Notes: generated by a model from the sequence alone, not told the origin. Positions 8,989-20,842 are shown, counted from the first letter of the stretch. The stretch: 64,000 nucleotides of DNA from Jeotgalicoccus aerolatus (GCF_014635205.1 NZ_BMCN01000002.1:370569-434568); one strand, 5' to 3'. Program-made: numbers and translations.

Positions 8989-9148
8989 GGACACCATTGT
9001 GTCCTTTATACGTGAAGTGCTGATCCAATGCACATCACACATCGATGAAGCGAGAGGTTACTGACACACCCGGCCGCATTGCCATGGCTGATGTGTAAGA
9101 AAATTTTCGCGGAGATAGTCTACCATTAATAGGATGACGACCATAAGG
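8989..9148 (+). promoter_or_regulatory. Structured 5' leader of the S10 operon
   Basis: The 200 bases before rpsJ hold no ORF but contain conserved-looking structure: a hairpin GGACAC-CATT-GTGTCC (8989-9004), then a GC-rich block containing CCCGGCCGCATTGCCATGG flanked by ACACA and TGTGT (about 9063-9098), and GGAGATAGTCTACC. From memory this block resembles sequence upstream of rpsJ in staphylococci. It is a candidate autoregulatory leader for a ribosomal protein, possibly L4, which is inference. A clear consensus promoter was not found. Confidence 0.5.
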
Positions 9149-9156
9149 AGGTATAA

Positions 9157-9468
<312 letters not shown>

Positions 9469-9491
9469 AATTATAGGAGGTGCGACTTTCG

Positions 9492-10154
9492 ATGACCAAA
9501 GGAATCTTAGGCAGAAAAATTGGGATGACTCAAGTTTTCGGTGAAAACGGAGAATTAATCCCCGTAACAGTAGTAGAAGCTGCAGGAAACGTAGTAGTTC
9601 AAAAGAAAACAGAAGAAACAGATGGTTATAACGCAGTACAAATCGGCTTTGACGATAAACGCGATTATAACGCTAAAGGCAGAAGCAACAAATATGCCAA
9701 CAAAGCAGAAGCAGGCCATGCTAAAGCATCAGGTGCTGCACCTAAGCGCTTCGTACGCGAATTCAAGAACTTAAACGCAGAAGAATTTGACGTAGGTCAA
9801 GAAGTCACTGTAGATACATTTGCTGCAGGCGATTTTGTAGACGTAACAGGAACTTCAAAAGGTAAAGGTTTCCAAGGCTCAATCAAGCGACACAATTTCA
9901 GCCGCGGACCAATGAGCCACGGTTCACGTTACCATAGAGGATCAGGTGCAATGGCGATGGCTGCCAGCCCGTCACGCGTTTTCAAAGGTAAAAAATTACC
10001 TGGACAAATGGGTGGTAAAAAGATTACTATGCAGAACTTAGAAATCGTTCGTGTAGACGCAGAAAAAAATGTTGTTCTTATTAAAGGCAACGTACCAGGA
10101 CCTAGAAAAGGTTTTGTTAAACTTTCATCATCAATCAAAAAAGGTAACAAGTAA
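9492..10154 (+). CDS. rplC: 50S ribosomal protein L3
   Basis: The 220-residue protein begins [16 protein letters not shown] and carries the L3 loop [15 protein letters not shown], which reaches toward the peptidyl transferase centre. The start is the ATG at 9492; an in-frame GTG at 9480 lies inside the AGGAGGTG binding site and is rejected. L3 is an early assembly protein of the large subunit. Gap to rplD is 21 bases. Confidence 0.98.
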   Translation: MTKGILGRKIGMTQVFGENGELIPVTVVEAAGNVVVQKKTEETDGYNAVQIGFDDKRDYNAKGRSNKYANKAEAGHAKASGAAPKRFVREFKNLNAEEFDVGQEVTVDTFAAGDFVDVTGTSKGKGFQGSIKRHNFSRGPMSHGSRYHRGSGAMAMAASPSRVFKGKKLPGQMGGKKITMQNLEIVRVDAEKNVVLIKGNVPGPRKGFVKLSSSIKKGNK

Positions 10155-10175
10155 TAAGGAAGGGAGGATAAACAC

Positions 10176-10796
10176 ATGGCAATCGATGTTTTATCAAAAG
10201 AAGGAACTAAAGTAAGTTCTATCGAATTAAATCAAGATGTATTTGGTATTGAACCAAATCAGCACGTATTATTTGAAGCAGTTCACTTACAGCGCGCGTC
10301 ACTTCGTCAAGGGACTCACGCAGTTAAAAACCGTTCAGCAGTACGCGGCGGCGGAAGAAAACCGTTCAAACAAAAAGGTACAGGTAATGCACGCCAAGGT
10401 ACAATCCGTGCACCGCAGTTCCGCGGAGGCGGCGTTGTATTTGGACCGACTGCTAGATCTTACAGCTACAGCATGCCGAAGAAAATGAGAAAACTTGCAC
10501 TTCGTTCTGCGCTTTCAGCGAAAGTGAATGAAGAAGTACTGCAAGTGATTGACAACCTTGAAATGGAAGCGCCAAAAACTAAAGAATTCTTAACAGTTCT
10601 TGAAAACTTTGGTGCAGCTAAGAAAGTACTTCTTGTACTTGAAAATAAAGACGAGATCGTTGAAAAATCAGCGCGTAACATCCCAGGTGTTACAGTGTTG
10701 ACTCCGGCTGGTCTTAACGTACTAGATATCCTTTCTGCTAACCATGTGATATTCACTGAGGGAGCAATCAAAAAAGCAGAGGAGGTACTTGTATAA
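10176..10796 (+). CDS. rplD: 50S ribosomal protein L4
   Basis: The 206-residue protein has the L4 extended loop, [18 protein letters not shown], which lines the nascent peptide exit tunnel. In E. coli L4 represses its own S10 operon; whether it acts on the leader seen here is open. The stop codon overlaps the rplW start by one base (TAATG), which couples their translation. Confidence 0.98.
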   Translation: MAIDVLSKEGTKVSSIELNQDVFGIEPNQHVLFEAVHLQRASLRQGTHAVKNRSAVRGGGRKPFKQKGTGNARQGTIRAPQFRGGGVVFGPTARSYSYSMPKKMRKLALRSALSAKVNEEVLQVIDNLEMEAPKTKEFLTVLENFGAAKKVLLVLENKDEIVEKSARNIPGVTVLTPAGLNVLDILSANHVIFTEGAIKKAEEVLV

Positions 10797-11068
10797 TGGA
10801 GGCAAGAGACATTATCAAGCGCCCAGTAATCACTGAGCGTTCTGCTGACTTAATGTCAGAAGACAAATACACATTTGATGTAGACTTGAGAGCGTCAAAA
10901 ACTCAAGTGAAACACGCAGTTGAAGAAATCTTCGACGTTAAAGTAGACAAAGTAAACATTATGAATGTAAAACCTAAGAAAAAACGTATGGGCCGTTATG
11001 AAGGCTATACAAACAGAAGAAGAAAAGCGATTGTAAAACTTAAAGAAGGTTCAATCGAAATCTTCTAA
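10796..11068 (+). CDS. rplW: 50S ribosomal protein L23
   Basis: The 90-residue protein matches L23, with [15 protein letters not shown] at the start and [18 protein letters not shown] in the rRNA-binding arm. L23 sits at the tunnel exit and is the docking site for trigger factor and SRP. It starts on the last base of the rplD stop codon. Confidence 0.98.
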   Translation: MEARDIIKRPVITERSADLMSEDKYTFDVDLRASKTQVKHAVEEIFDVKVDKVNIMNVKPKKKRMGRYEGYTNRRRKAIVKLKEGSIEIF

Positions 11069-11102
11069 TAATAAAAGATACCAATAAGGAGGTATAACGA
11101 GG

Positions 11103-11933
11103 ATGGCAATTAAAAAATATAAGCCTACCACGAATGGTCGTCGTAACATGACTGGTTCAGACTTTGCTGAAATCACTTCAACAACACCTGAACGTTCATT
11201 ACTGACGCCGCTGCCGAAAAGAGCGGGACGTAATAACCAGGGTAAAATCACTGTACGTCACCAAGCAGGCGGACACAAACGTCAATACAGAACAATTGAC
11301 TTCAAACGTAATAAAGATGGAATTCCTGCAACAGTTAAAACAATTGAGTACGATCCAAACCGTTCAGCTAACATCGCGTTAGTATTTTATGCAGATGGTG
11401 AAAAGAGATATATCTTAGCACCTAAAGGCATGACAGTTGGAACAGTAATCATGAGTGGACCTGAAGCAGATATCAAAACAGGGAACACATTAGCATTGTC
11501 TGATATCCCGGTTGGTACAACAATCCACAACATCGAATTAAAACCAGGTGCTGGCGGCCAAATGGTACGTTCAGCAGGTACAAGTGCACAGCTTTTAGGT
11601 AAAGAAGGCAAATACGCGCTGGTTAAATTAGCTTCCGGCGAAGTACGTATGGTACTTCTTACATGCAGAGCGACAATCGGACAAGTTGGTAACGAACAGC
11701 ACGAACTTATCAACATTGGTAAAGCCGGTCGTTCTAGATGGAAAGGTAAACGCCCTACAGTCCGCGGTTCTGTAATGAACCCTAACGACCACCCACACGG
11801 TGGTGGTGAAGGTAGAGCGCCAATCGGCCGTCCATCACCAGTTTCTCCATGGGGTAAACCAACTCTTGGTAAGAAAACTCGTAAAGGTAAAAACCGTTCA
11901 ACTAAGTTCATAGTAAGAGGACGTAAGAAATAA
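11103..11933 (+). CDS. rplB: 50S ribosomal protein L2
   Basis: The 276-residue protein is full length for L2. It has [19 protein letters not shown] near residue 40-58 and the C-terminal [18 protein letters not shown] segment with the conserved His needed for peptidyl transferase function. It binds domain IV of 23S rRNA. AAGGAGG lies 10 bases before the ATG. A small hairpin follows before rpsS. Confidence 0.98.
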   Translation: MAIKKYKPTTNGRRNMTGSDFAEITSTTPERSLLTPLPKRAGRNNQGKITVRHQAGGHKRQYRTIDFKRNKDGIPATVKTIEYDPNRSANIALVFYADGEKRYILAPKGMTVGTVIMSGPEADIKTGNTLALSDIPVGTTIHNIELKPGAGGQMVRSAGTSAQLLGKEGKYALVKLASGEVRMVLLTCRATIGQVGNEQHELINIGKAGRSRWKGKRPTVRGSVMNPNDHPHGGGEGRAPIGRPSPVSPWGKPTLGKKTRKGKNRSTKFIVRGRKK

Positions 11934-11942
11934 GTAATGTGA

Positions 11943-11965
11943 GTGTGCGGATAAAATCCGCACGC
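11943..11965 (+). other. Intercistronic hairpin between rplB and rpsS
   Basis: GTGCGGAT-AAA-ATCCGCAC (11945-11963) makes an exact 8-bp stem, extendable to 10 pairs with one G-U, right after the rplB stop. There is no T run, so it is not a simple terminator. It may stabilise transcript ends, be a processing site, or hold back rpsS translation. Confidence 0.6.
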
Positions 11966-11987
11966 ATTATTGGAAGGAGGCGCCTAC

Positions 11988-12263
11988 ATGGCACGCAGTC
12001 TTAAAAAAGGACCTTTCGTCGACGATCACCTCATGAAAAAAGTAGAGGCTCAGAACGAGGGCAGTAAAAAAAGTGTAATTAAAACATGGTCACGCCGTTC
12101 AACGGTTTTCCCGAACTTTATCGGACATACAATCGCTGTATACGACGGACGTAAACATGTACCTGTGTATATCACAGAAGATATGGTTGGCCACAAACTT
12201 GGTGAATTTGCACCAACAAGAACTTTCAGAGGTCACGGAAACGATCAAAAGACAAAAAGATAA
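11988..12263 (+). CDS. rpsS: 30S ribosomal protein S19
   Basis: The 91-residue protein starts [20 protein letters not shown], a near-invariant S19 opening, and contains [22 protein letters not shown]19 packs with S13 in the head of the small subunit near the A site. I use the ATG at 11988 because an upstream in-frame codon at 11970 lies before the AAGGAGG binding site. Confidence 0.98.
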   Translation: MARSLKKGPFVDDHLMKKVEAQNEGSKKSVIKTWSRRSTVFPNFIGHTIAVYDGRKHVPVYITEDMVGHKLGEFAPTRTFRGHGNDQKTKR

Positions 12264-12298
12264 ATAACTAACCATATGCGATAAAGGAGGAAAGACTC

Positions 12299-12682
12299 AT
12301 GCAATCGAAAGCTGTTGCTAAAACTGTGAGAATCGCTCCGCGTAAAGTACGCCTTATTCTTGACCTTGTAAGAGGAAAAGAAGTTGGAGAAGCGATTTCT
12401 ATACTAAAACTTACAAATAAGAGATCTTCACCAGTAGTGGAGAAATTAGTTAAATCTGCTGTTGCTAACGCAGAACACAACTACGATATGGATATCGACA
12501 ACCTGTATATTTCAGAAATCTATGCAGACGAAGGTCCAACGCTTAAAAGATTCCGTCCACGTGCACAAGGCCGTGCGACTAAGATCAACAAGCGCACTAG
12601 CCATATCACAGTAGTAGTTGAAGAGTATGCTAATGAAGCAGAAGTTGAAACTGAAGAGAACCAAGAAACAGAGAACGCTTAA
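12299..12682 (+). CDS. rplV: 50S ribosomal protein L22
   Basis: The 127-residue protein matches L22, with [16 protein letters not shown] at the N-terminus and the tunnel-loop region [17 protein letters not shown]. The last 17 or so residues form an acidic Glu/Asn tail beyond the conserved core, as in several Gram-positive cocci. L22 lines the exit tunnel, where loop mutations give macrolide resistance. Confidence 0.97.
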   Translation: MQSKAVAKTVRIAPRKVRLILDLVRGKEVGEAISILKLTNKRSSPVVEKLVKSAVANAEHNYDMDIDNLYISEIYADEGPTLKRFRPRAQGRATKINKRTSHITVVVEEYANEAEVETEENQETENA

Positions 12683-12703
12683 TTATATAAGGAGGGAATT
12701 AAC

Positions 12704-13345
12704 TTGGGCCAAAAGATAAATCCAATTGGGTTTCGTGTAGGTGTCATTCGTGACTGGGAAGCAAAGTGGTACGCAGATAAAAACTTTGCAAGCCTATTAC
12801 ATGAAGACTTAAAAGTTCGTGAATATATCGAGACTAATTTAAAAGACGCTTCAATTTCTAAAGTTGAAATTGAACGTGCGGCAAACCGCGTAAACATTGC
12901 TTTACACACAGGTAAACCAGGTATGGTAATTGGTAAAGGCGGTAGCGAAATCAACAAACTTCGTACTGCGCTGACTAACCTGACTGGCAAGAAAGTTCAT
13001 ATCAACGTAATTGAAATTAAAAAGGTAGATATGGATGCGAAACTTGTTGCTGAAAACATTGCGCGTCAATTAGAAAACCGTGTATCTTTCCGTAGAGCAC
13101 AAAAACAAGCGCTTCAAAGAGCTATCAAATCAGGCGCTAAAGGTATTAAAACACAAGTATCAGGACGTTTAGGCGGTGCGGACATCGCTCGTGCTGAAGG
13201 TTACAGTGAAGGAACAGTTCCACTTCATACACTTCGTGCAGACATTGATTATGCGCATGAAGAAGCAGACACGACTTACGGTAAGTTAGGTGTTAAGGTA
13301 TGGATCTACCGTGGAGAAGTTCTTCCTACAAAAACTAATAAATAA
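12704..13345 (+). CDS. rpsC: 30S ribosomal protein S3 (TTG start)
   Basis: The 213-residue protein begins at TTG 12704 (TTGGGCCAAAAG), with AAGGAGGG 8 bases upstream, and reads as [12 protein letters not shown], the universal S3 N-terminus. A KH domain with [10 protein letters not shown] follows at about 85-94. S3 contributes to mRNA helicase activity at the entry channel. The weak start codon is unusual for an abundant ribosomal protein but also occurs in related species. Confidence 0.97.
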   Translation: MGQKINPIGFRVGVIRDWEAKWYADKNFASLLHEDLKVREYIETNLKDASISKVEIERAANRVNIALHTGKPGMVIGKGGSEINKLRTALTNLTGKKVHINVIEIKKVDMDAKLVAENIARQLENRVSFRRAQKQALQRAIKSGAKGIKTQVSGRLGGADIARAEGYSEGTVPLHTLRADIDYAHEEADTTYGKLGVKVWIYRGEVLPTKTNK

Positions 13346-13363
13346 GTAAGGAGGAAATTTGGA

Positions 13364-13798
13364 ATGTTATTACCAAAAAGAGTAAAATACCGTCGTCAGC
13401 ACCGTCCGGATACTAAAGGACGTTCAAAAGGCGGAAATCAAGTAAGCTTTGGTGAATACGGTCTGCAAGCTACGACAACATCTTGGATTACTGCAAGACA
13501 AATCGAAGCAGCACGTATTGCAATGACGCGTTACATGAAACGTGGCGGTAAAGTATGGATCAACATCTTCCCGCACACGCCATATACGAAAAAACCATTA
13601 GAAGTACGTATGGGTTCAGGTAAAGGGGCAATCGAAGGTTGGATTGCAGTAGTTAAACCAGGACGCATTATGTTTGAAGTTGCGGGTGTAGAAGAGGAAG
13701 TAGCGAAAGAAGCACTTCGTCTTGCAAGCCACAAACTTCCATTAAAAACGAAAATAGTAAAACGTGAAGAATTAGGTGGTGATACGAATGAAAGCTAA
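13364..13798 (+). CDS. rplP: 50S ribosomal protein L16
   Basis: The 144-residue protein starts [15 protein letters not shown] and contains [15 protein letters not shown], both standard in L16. L16 helps position tRNAs in the A and P sites. Its last 11 bases overlap rpmC, so the two genes are tightly coupled. Confidence 0.98.
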   Translation: MLLPKRVKYRRQHRPDTKGRSKGGNQVSFGEYGLQATTTSWITARQIEAARIAMTRYMKRGGKVWINIFPHTPYTKKPLEVRMGSGKGAIEGWIAVVKPGRIMFEVAGVEEEVAKEALRLASHKLPLKTKIVKREELGGDTNES

Positions 13799-13997
13799 AG
13801 AAATCCGTGATTTAACGAATTCCGAAATTGAATCTAATGTTAAAGAATTGAAAGAAGAACTTTTCAATCTGCGCTTTCAGCTAGCTACAGGTCAGCTAGA
13901 AAACACTGCTCGTATCAAAGAAGTAAGAAAGACTATTGCTAGAATGAAAACGACGGTTCGCCAAAGAGAGATTGAAGAAGCACAAGCGAATCAATAA
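13788..13997 (+). CDS. rpmC: 50S ribosomal protein L29
   Basis: The 69-residue protein reads [16 protein letters not shown], and then the conserved [20 protein letters not shown]. The start is the ATG at 13788, preceded by GGTGGTG; an upstream GTG in frame at 13776 falls before this site. L29 lies near the tunnel exit beside L23. It overlaps rplP by 11 bases. Confidence 0.97.
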   Translation: MKAKEIRDLTNSEIESNVKELKEELFNLRFQLATGQLENTARIKEVRKTIARMKTTVRQREIEEAQANQ

Positions 13998-14015
13998 TTA
14001 GAGGAGGTTCAAATC

Positions 14016-14279
14016 GTGGAAACTAAAAACGAACGCAAAGTTTACCAGGGCCGCGTTGTATCCGACAAGATGGATAAAACAATAACGGTACTTGTTGAAA
14101 CTTACACTAAGCACCCGATCATCGGTAAACGTGTTAAATATTCTAAAAAATATAAAACACATGATGAAAATAACACTGCGAAAATGGGCGATATCGTAAG
14201 AATCCAAGAAACACGTCCATTATCTGCGACAAAACGATTCCGTCTAATTGAAATCGTTAAAGAATCTGTAATTATATAA
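14016..14279 (+). CDS. rpsQ: 30S ribosomal protein S17 (GTG start)
   Basis: The 87-residue protein starts at GTG 14016 with GAGGAGG upstream. It holds the S17 OB-fold signature [17 protein letters not shown] and a [11 protein letters not shown] segment. S17 is a primary binder of the 5' domain of 16S rRNA. It is the last gene of the classical S10 part before rplN opens the spc part; no terminator separates them. Confidence 0.97.
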   Translation: METKNERKVYQGRVVSDKMDKTITVLVETYTKHPIIGKRVKYSKKYKTHDENNTAKMGDIVRIQETRPLSATKRFRLIEIVKESVII

Positions 14280-14309
14280 AATATTTGAAACAGAAGGAGG
14301 GAATCACGC

Positions 14310-14678
14310 ATGATTCAGTCAGAGAGCCGCTTGAAGGTAGCTGACAACTCAGGTGCACGTGAAGTGCTAACTATTAAAGTTTTAGGCGGAACAGGCCGTA
14401 AAACTGCGAACATCGGTGATGTAATCGTTGCAAGCGTTAAGAATGCAACACCCGGTGGGGTTGTCAAAAAAGGTGAGGTTGTAAAAGCCGTCATCGTCAG
14501 AACGAAAACAGGAATCCGTCGTGAAGATGGTTCATATATTAAATTCGATGAGAACGCATGCGTAATCATCCGTGATGATAAAGGTCCTAGAGGTACTCGT
14601 ATTTTCGGACCAGTTGCTCGTGAACTTCGCGAAGGTAAATTCATGAAGATCATTTCATTAGCACCAGAAGTACTATAA
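14310..14678 (+). CDS. rplN: 50S ribosomal protein L14
   Basis: The 122-residue protein begins [19 protein letters not shown] and has the standard L14 length. L14 sits at the subunit interface near helix 95 and contacts 16S helix 14. AGGAGGG lies 9 bases before the ATG. Confidence 0.98.
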   Translation: MIQSESRLKVADNSGAREVLTIKVLGGTGRKTANIGDVIVASVKNATPGGVVKKGEVVKAVIVRTKTGIRREDGSYIKFDENACVIIRDDKGPRGTRIFGPVARELREGKFMKIISLAPEVL

Positions 14679-14705
14679 TCCAAAACCGAAGGAGGTGCGA
14701 CAACT

Positions 14706-15014
14706 ATGCACGTAAAAACAGGTGACCAGGTCGTTGTAATCAGCGGTAAGGACAAAGGTAAAAAAGGAACTGTACTAAAAGCAATTCCTTCAGATAACCG
14801 TGTCGTTATTGAGAACGTCAACGTAATTAAGAAACACCAGAAGCCATCTCAAATGAACCCAGAAGGCGGGATTCTAGAGGTAGAAGCTCCAATTCATGTT
14901 TCTAACGTCATGCATGTAGACCCTGAATCAGGTGAACGCACTCGTGTCCGTCATGAAATCAAAGATGGTAAAAAAGTGAAAATCGCTGTCAAATCAGGTA
15001 AAGAGATTAAATAA
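14706..15014 (+). CDS. rplX: 50S ribosomal protein L24
   Basis: The 102-residue protein contains the KOW motif [18 protein letters not shown] near its start and NVIKKHQKP in the middle. L24 is an assembly initiator protein near the tunnel exit. The gap to rplE is 25 bases. Confidence 0.98.
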   Translation: MHVKTGDQVVVISGKDKGKKGTVLKAIPSDNRVVIENVNVIKKHQKPSQMNPEGGILEVEAPIHVSNVMHVDPESGERTRVRHEIKDGKKVKIAVKSGKEIK

Positions 15015-15039
15015 GTTTTAAACGGAAGGAGGTCCATCA

Positions 15040-15579
15040 ATGACTCGCTTAAAAGACAAATACAATGAAACAATTAAACAAGAACTAGTAAATAAATTTA
15101 ATTATACTTCAGTAATGCAAGCTCCTAAAATCGACAAAATTGTTGTAAACATGGGGATCGGTGATGCTGTACAAAACGCTAAAGTACTCGACACAGCAGT
15201 TGAGGAATTAAGCGCAATTACAGGTCAAAAACCGGTTATTACTAAAGCTAAAAAATCAATCGCTACATTCCGTTTACGTGAAGGTATGCCGATCGGTGCG
15301 AAAGTTACACTTCGCGGAGAAAGAATGTACGAATTCCTTGATAAACTTATCTCAGTTTCATTACCACGTGTAAGAGACTTCAGAGGTATTTCTAAAAAGG
15401 CTTTCGATGGCCGCGGTAACTACACTTTAGGTGTTAAAGAACAACTTATCTTCCCGGAAATTGACTACGATAAAGTATCAAAAGTAAGAGGTATGGATAT
15501 CGTTATTGTAACAACAGCTAACACGGACGAAGAAGCTCGTGAACTGCTCACACAATTCGGTATGCCGTTCCAAAAGTAA
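15040..15579 (+). CDS. rplE: 50S ribosomal protein L5
   Basis: The 179-residue protein carries [17 protein letters not shown] near residues 30-46 and [18 protein letters not shown], both standard in L5. L5 binds 5S rRNA and contacts P-site tRNA and S13 across the interface. The length is typical of Firmicutes. Confidence 0.98.
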   Translation: MTRLKDKYNETIKQELVNKFNYTSVMQAPKIDKIVVNMGIGDAVQNAKVLDTAVEELSAITGQKPVITKAKKSIATFRLREGMPIGAKVTLRGERMYEFLDKLISVSLPRVRDFRGISKKAFDGRGNYTLGVKEQLIFPEIDYDKVSKVRGMDIVIVTTANTDEEARELLTQFGMPFQK

Positions 15580-15598
15580 GTAATAAGGAGGCAATATA

Positions 15599-15784
15599 GT
15601 GGCTAAAAAATCAATGATTGCTAAACAGCAAAAAGAACAAAAATTCAAAGTTAGAGAATATACTCGCTGTGAAAGATGTGGACGTCCGCATTCAGTATTA
15701 CGTAAATTCAAGCTTTGCCGTATCTGTTTCCGTGAACTTGCTTACAAAGGGCAAATTCCTGGTGTAAGAAAAGCAAGCTGGTAA
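15599..15784 (+). CDS. rpsN: 30S ribosomal protein S14, zinc-binding short form (GTG start)
   Basis: The 61-residue protein begins at GTG 15599 (AAGGAGG upstream) and has four cysteines, C24, C27, C40 and C43, in the CxxC..CxxC zinc pattern of type Z S14 (also named rpsZ). Many Firmicutes carry a second, zinc-free S14 elsewhere that is made under zinc limitation by Zur; that copy is not in this window. This matters here because a zinc-uptake locus with a Zur-like site lies at 39.4 kb. Confidence 0.96.
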   Translation: MAKKSMIAKQQKEQKFKVREYTRCERCGRPHSVLRKFKLCRICFRELAYKGQIPGVRKASW

Positions 15785-15813
15785 GATTCATTAATCGAAA
15801 GGAGGCAACTTAA

Positions 15814-16212
15814 ATGACAGTGTCAGATCCAATTGCAGATATGCTAACACGCATTAGAAATGCGAACATTGTTAGACATGAAACTCTAGAAATTCCTGCT
15901 TCAAACATGAAAAAGGAAATCGCTGGAATTTTAAAAACAGAAGGTTTTGTAAAAAATGTAGAATACATCGAGGACGATAAGCAAGGCATCATCCGTGTAT
16001 TCATGAAATACAGCAACGAAAACGAACGTGTTATTACTGGATTGAAACGTATTTCTAAACCAGGACTCCGCGTTTACGCTAAAAGAGAAGAGTTACCAAG
16101 AGTACTTAACGGTCTTGGAATTGCTCTAATCTCAACTTCAGAAGGTGTGCTTACAGATAAAGAAGCACGTAAAAGAAATCTAGGCGGGGAAGTTCTCGCA
16201 TACGTTTGGTAA
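15814..16212 (+). CDS. rpsH: 30S ribosomal protein S8
   Basis: The 132-residue protein starts [18 protein letters not shown] and ends in the S8 signature [24 protein letters not shown]8 binds helix 21 of 16S rRNA; in E. coli it is also the spc operon repressor acting on rplE mRNA. Confidence 0.98.
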   Translation: MTVSDPIADMLTRIRNANIVRHETLEIPASNMKKEIAGILKTEGFVKNVEYIEDDKQGIIRVFMKYSNENERVITGLKRISKPGLRVYAKREELPRVLNGLGIALISTSEGVLTDKEARKRNLGGEVLAYVW

Positions 16213-16238
16213 TTTAATTAAACAGGAGGTGCAAAGTA

Positions 16239-16775
16239 ATGAGTCGTGTAGGTAAACGTCTTATTGACATTCCAAGTGATGTAACAGTTGACATCAAGGG
16301 CAATACTATTACAGTTAAAGGTCCTAAAGGTGAGCTGGTTAACACATTTAATGAAGAGATGACATATAATCTTGAAGACACTACTTTAGAAGTAGTTCGT
16401 CCAAGTGAATCTAAAGAACACCGTACAGTTCACGGTACAACTCGTGCACTGATTAACAACATGGTTGTTGGTGTATCACAAGGGTTTGTAAAAGAACTTG
16501 AACTTATCGGGGTTGGGTACCGTGCGCAAATGCAAGGTAAAAAACTAGCACTTAACGTTGGTTTATCACACCCTGTAGAATTCGAAACAACTGAAGATCT
16601 TTCGATTACAGTTGACGGCAACACTAATATTAAAATCGAAGGTATCGATAAAGAGGCTGTAGGTGCTCTTGCATCTAACATCCGTAAAGTACGTCCACCA
16701 GAACCATACAAAGGTAAAGGTATTCGCTATAAAGGTGAAAACGTTCGCCGTAAAGAAGGTAAAACTGGTAAATAA
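16239..16775 (+). CDS. rplF: 50S ribosomal protein L6
   Basis: The 178-residue protein has two L6 repeats and ends with [20 protein letters not shown], the conserved C-terminal motif. L6 lies near the sarcin-ricin loop and elongation factor site. CAGGAGGTG precedes the ATG. Confidence 0.98.
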   Translation: MSRVGKRLIDIPSDVTVDIKGNTITVKGPKGELVNTFNEEMTYNLEDTTLEVVRPSESKEHRTVHGTTRALINNMVVGVSQGFVKELELIGVGYRAQMQGKKLALNVGLSHPVEFETTEDLSITVDGNTNIKIEGIDKEAVGALASNIRKVRPPEPYKGKGIRYKGENVRRKEGKTGK

Positions 16776-16799
16776 TAAATAAGTGAGGAGTGAACATCA

Positions 16800-17162
16800 A
16801 TGATCGCGAAAATTGACAAGAATAAAGTACGTCAAAAAAGACATGGTCGCGTGCGTAACTTACTTTCAGGTACGTCTGAAAGACCACGTTTAAATGTTTA
16901 TCGTTCAAACAAGCATATCTATGCTCAATTAATTGATGACACTGCGCAAATTACACTTGCAAGCGCATCTAGTAAAGATTCTGAATTCAAAGGTGAATCA
17001 GGTTCTAACGTAGAAGCAGCTAAAGAAGTCGGAAGTCTTATTGCAAAACGTGCAAAAGATAAAGGCCTTGAAAAAGTAGTATTTGACCGTGGTGGATATT
17101 TATATCATGGACGTGTGAAAGCATTAGCTGACGCAGCACGTGAAAACGGACTGGATTTCTAA
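16800..17162 (+). CDS. rplR: 50S ribosomal protein L18
   Basis: The 120-residue protein has an Arg/Lys-rich N-terminus ([12 protein letters not shown]), then [16 protein letters not shown] and the C-terminal [23 protein letters not shown]18 binds 5S rRNA together with L5. GTGAGGAG is the binding site. Confidence 0.98.
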   Translation: MIAKIDKNKVRQKRHGRVRNLLSGTSERPRLNVYRSNKHIYAQLIDDTAQITLASASSKDSEFKGESGSNVEAAKEVGSLIAKRAKDKGLEKVVFDRGGYLYHGRVKALADAARENGLDF

Positions 17163-17183
17163 TAAAAAGGAGGGACATATTTC

Positions 17184-17687
17184 ATGGCTCAAAGAAGAGA
17201 AAAAGAAGTACAAGAATTTGAAGAGCGCGTAGTAACGATCAACCGTATCGCTAAAGTAGTAAAAGGTGGTCGTCGTTTCCGTTTCTCAGCTTTAGTAGTA
17301 GTTGGGGACAGAAAAGGACGTGTCGGTTTCGGAACTGGTAAAGCACAAGAAGTACCAGAAGCAATTAAAAAAGCAATCGAAGCTGCTAAAAAAGATCTAA
17401 TTGAAGTACCTATCGTCAATGGTACTGTACCTCATGAAGTAATCGGAAGATTCTCATCAGGTAACGTATTCATGAAACCTGCAGCTCCTGGTACAGGTGT
17501 TATCGCGGGCGGACCTGTTCGTGCCGTATTAGAGTTAGCTGGTATTACAGATATCTTAAGCAAGTCACTTGGTGCTAATACACCAATTAACGTAGTTCGC
17601 GCTACAATGACAGGCTTAACTGAACTTAGAGATGTTAAAGAAGTTGCAAAACTTAGAGATAAAACTGTAGAAGAGATTCTAAACTAA
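17184..17687 (+). CDS. rpsE: 30S ribosomal protein S5
   Basis: The 167-residue protein has the S5 double-stranded RNA-binding stretch [18 protein letters not shown] (about 27-44) and the C-terminal [21 protein letters not shown]5 helps decoding fidelity and mRNA unwinding at the entry channel; loop changes around residues 20-30 give spectinomycin resistance. Confidence 0.98.
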   Translation: MAQRREKEVQEFEERVVTINRIAKVVKGGRRFRFSALVVVGDRKGRVGFGTGKAQEVPEAIKKAIEAAKKDLIEVPIVNGTVPHEVIGRFSSGNVFMKPAAPGTGVIAGGPVRAVLELAGITDILSKSLGANTPINVVRATMTGLTELRDVKEVAKLRDKTVEEILN

Positions 17688-17701
17688 GGAGGGAATAGTC
17701 A

Positions 17702-17881
17702 ATGGCAAAAGTGAAAGTTACCCTCACTAAAAGTGTTATCGGTAAACCGCAAACACAAAGAGACACAGTTAAAGCATTAGGACTTAGAAAAATGCATCAG
17801 ACTGTAGAGCATGAAGATACTCCTCAGTTCAGAGGACAGATTGCTAAAGTTAGTCATTTAGTTACAGTAGAAGAGAAATAA
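17702..17881 (+). CDS. rpmD: 50S ribosomal protein L30
   Basis: This 59-residue gene lies 14 bases after rpsE. The product starts [14 protein letters not shown] and has [16 protein letters not shown], a clear L30. AGGAGGG lies 9 bases before the ATG. Its length and place between rpsE and rplO are as in other Firmicutes. Confidence 0.97.
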   Translation: MAKVKVTLTKSVIGKPQTQRDTVKALGLRKMHQTVEHEDTPQFRGQIAKVSHLVTVEEK

Positions 17882-17908
17882 TGATAAAATAATGTAGGAG
17901 GTGCGAAG

Positions 17909-18349
17909 ATGAAATTACACGAACTTAAACCAGTTGATGGCGCGCGCAACAAACGCAACAGAGTTGGACGCGGTATGTCATCAGGTAACGGTAAAACATC
18001 CGGTCGCGGTCATAACGGACAAAAGTCACGTTCAGGCGGTAAAATTGGTCTTACTTTCGAAGGTGGTCAATTACCACTATTCCGCAGTATTCCAAAACGC
18101 GGATTCACGAACATTAACCGTAAAGATTACGCTATTGTAAATGTTAGTGCGTTAAACCGTTTTGACAATGGTACAGAAGTTACACCTGCGCTTTTAGTAG
18201 AAGCAGGAATTGTTAAAAACGAAAAATCTGGAATTAAAATTTTAGGCAACGGTAACTTAGAGAAGAAGTTGACGATTAAAGCGCACAAATTTTCTAGTTC
18301 AGCTGTAGAAGCTATTGAGCAACAGGGCGGAACTCATGAGGTGATCTAA
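17909..18349 (+). CDS. rplO: 50S ribosomal protein L15
   Basis: The 146-residue protein opens [20 protein letters not shown] and has the Gly-rich [20 protein letters not shown] stretch that threads into 23S rRNA. Its stop codon overlaps the secY start by one base. Confidence 0.98.
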   Translation: MKLHELKPVDGARNKRNRVGRGMSSGNGKTSGRGHNGQKSRSGGKIGLTFEGGQLPLFRSIPKRGFTNINRKDYAIVNVSALNRFDNGTEVTPALLVEAGIVKNEKSGIKILGNGNLEKKLTIKAHKFSSSAVEAIEQQGGTHEVI

Positions 18350-19650
18350 TGATCGGGACGATATCGAATTTCTTTAAAATTAAAGAAATACGTAACAAGA
18401 TACTGTTTACTTTGGCAATGCTAGTTATATTTAAAATTGGTACGTATATACCGGTTCCCGGCGTAGACCCAAGTGTATTTGACACTGGCGGCTCAGGGAG
18501 TGGAGTTTTAGATTTAATGAATACATTTGGCGGCGGCGCCTTGATGAACTTCTCTATTCTTGCAATGGGGATTATGCCGTATATCACGGCTTCAATCGTG
18601 ACGCAGCTGCTCCAAATGGATGTAGTTCCAAAGTTTGCTGAATGGGCAAGACAAGGTGAAGTCGGCCGACGCAAACTTGCTCAATTCACTAGGTATTTCA
18701 CTATCGTTTTAGCATTTATCCAAGCAATTGGTATGTCATTTGCATTTAACCAAATGTTTGGCGGCAACCTGATTGATGACAATAATGTTGGATCTTATCT
18801 GCTTATCGCTTTAATTTTAACTACAGGTACAGCATTCCTTATGTGGCTCGGTGAGCAAATCACTACACATGGTGTCGGTAATGGTATTTCTATCATTATC
18901 TTTGCAGGTATCTTAGGTGCACTTCCGGGTGCATTAATTCAGCTTTATCAGTCAAGATTCACAGGTAATGCGGATACGACAATGGCAGTGCTTCAAATCG
19001 CTGGTATTGTAATATTCCTTATTCTTCTGACTGCGTTTGCAGTGTTTATCTTACAAGCGATTCGTAAGATTCCAGTGCAATATGCAAAAGGTCAGAGAAC
19101 ATCTGGATCTCAACTGGCACCGCAATCAACATTCTTACCCTTAAAGGTTAACCCGGCAGGGGTAATACCGGTTATCTTTGCTATGGCATTCCTGATGATG
19201 CCTCAAACATTGACACTATTTTTCCCGGACGCTAACTGGGCGCAAACGGTAGCCCGTTTTGCTGACCCTTCGGACTGGATTGGTATGATTGTCTATGTTG
19301 TCCTGATTATCGCATTTGCTTACTTCTATTCATTTGTACAGGTGAATCCTGAGAAGATGGCTGATAACCTCAAAAAACAAGGCAGTTATGTTCCGGGTAT
19401 CCGCCCAGGTAAAAATACACAGGACTACATTACTTCTGTATTGTACAGATTAGTATTTGTCGGTTCTCTGTTCCTTGCAGGCATTGCAATTTTACCACTC
19501 TTAATTACGAAGTTTATGGACTTGCCGCAGGCAATTCAAATTGGCGGAACGAGCTTGCTGATCGTTATCGGTGTAGCACTTGAGACGATGAAACAGCTGG
19601 AAGCTCAAGCGAACCAGAGAGAATACCGCGGATTTAGAAAGCGTAGATAA
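18349..19650 (+). CDS. secY: Preprotein translocase channel subunit SecY
   Basis: The 433-residue protein has ten expected membrane segments. It shows the SecY features [11 protein letters not shown] (about 26-36), the plug region after it ([18 protein letters not shown]), and the cytoplasmic loop [21 protein letters not shown] that contacts SecA and ribosomes. It forms the membrane channel with SecE and SecG. The one-base overlap with rplO and the 18-base gap to adk follow the standard Firmicutes order. Confidence 0.97.
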   Translation: MIGTISNFFKIKEIRNKILFTLAMLVIFKIGTYIPVPGVDPSVFDTGGSGSGVLDLMNTFGGGALMNFSILAMGIMPYITASIVTQLLQMDVVPKFAEWARQGEVGRRKLAQFTRYFTIVLAFIQAIGMSFAFNQMFGGNLIDDNNVGSYLLIALILTTGTAFLMWLGEQITTHGVGNGISIIIFAGILGALPGALIQLYQSRFTGNADTTMAVLQIAGIVIFLILLTAFAVFILQAIRKIPVQYAKGQRTSGSQLAPQSTFLPLKVNPAGVIPVIFAMAFLMMPQTLTLFFPDANWAQTVARFADPSDWIGMIVYVVLIIAFAYFYSFVQVNPEKMADNLKKQGSYVPGIRPGKNTQDYITSVLYRLVFVGSLFLAGIAILPLLITKFMDLPQAIQIGGTSLLIVIGVALETMKQLEAQANQREYRGFRKRR

Positions 19651-20316
<666 letters not shown>

Positions 20317-20320
20317 AAAT

Positions 20321-20347
20321 ATTCACCTTGCGGCAATTTAGGTGAAT
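20321..20347 (+). other. Hairpin between adk and infA
   Basis: ATTCACCT (20321-20328) pairs exactly with AGGTGAAT (20340-20347) over an 11-base loop, just after the adk stop. No T run follows. It marks the longest gap (139 bases) inside the operon. It could be an RNA processing or attenuation element; the rest of the gap shows nothing clear. Confidence 0.4.
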
Positions 20348-20455
20348 GTTGCTATGTCTATATGTATACGAGAGAGTCGTTATTAGACGAAGTGAATCGT
20401 CACCTAGAGCAAATTTCTGTAATGGAATTGAAATGCTGTATAAGGAGGAAAAGAA

Positions 20456-20674
20456 GTGAGTAAACAAGATGTAATTGAACTGGAAGGTACAGTGCTTGAT
20501 ACTTTACCAAATGCAATGTTCAAAGTAGAATTAGAAAATGGTCATGAGATACTCGCTCATGTATCAGGTAAAATTCGTATGAACTATATACGCATACTTC
20601 CTGGTGATAAAGTAACAGTTGAGATGTCACCCTATGACTTAACACGTGGCAGAATCACTTATCGTTTTAAATAA
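20456..20674 (+). CDS. infA: Translation initiation factor IF-1 (GTG start)
   Basis: The 72-residue protein starts at GTG 20456 with AAGGAGG 7 bases upstream. It is a single OB fold with [20 protein letters not shown] and the C-terminal [19 protein letters not shown]-1 occupies the A site of the 30S subunit during initiation. It is followed by rpmJ. Confidence 0.97.
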   Translation: MSKQDVIELEGTVLDTLPNAMFKVELENGHEILAHVSGKIRMNYIRILPGDKVTVEMSPYDLTRGRITYRFK

Positions 20675-20818
<144 letters not shown>

Positions 20819-20842
20819 TATTTAATTTGGAGGTGCAAAGAT

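Noticed and set aside
11387..11911. 174-residue minus-strand ORF opposite rplB
   Set aside because: It is a shadow of L2 with no family match and no start signal.
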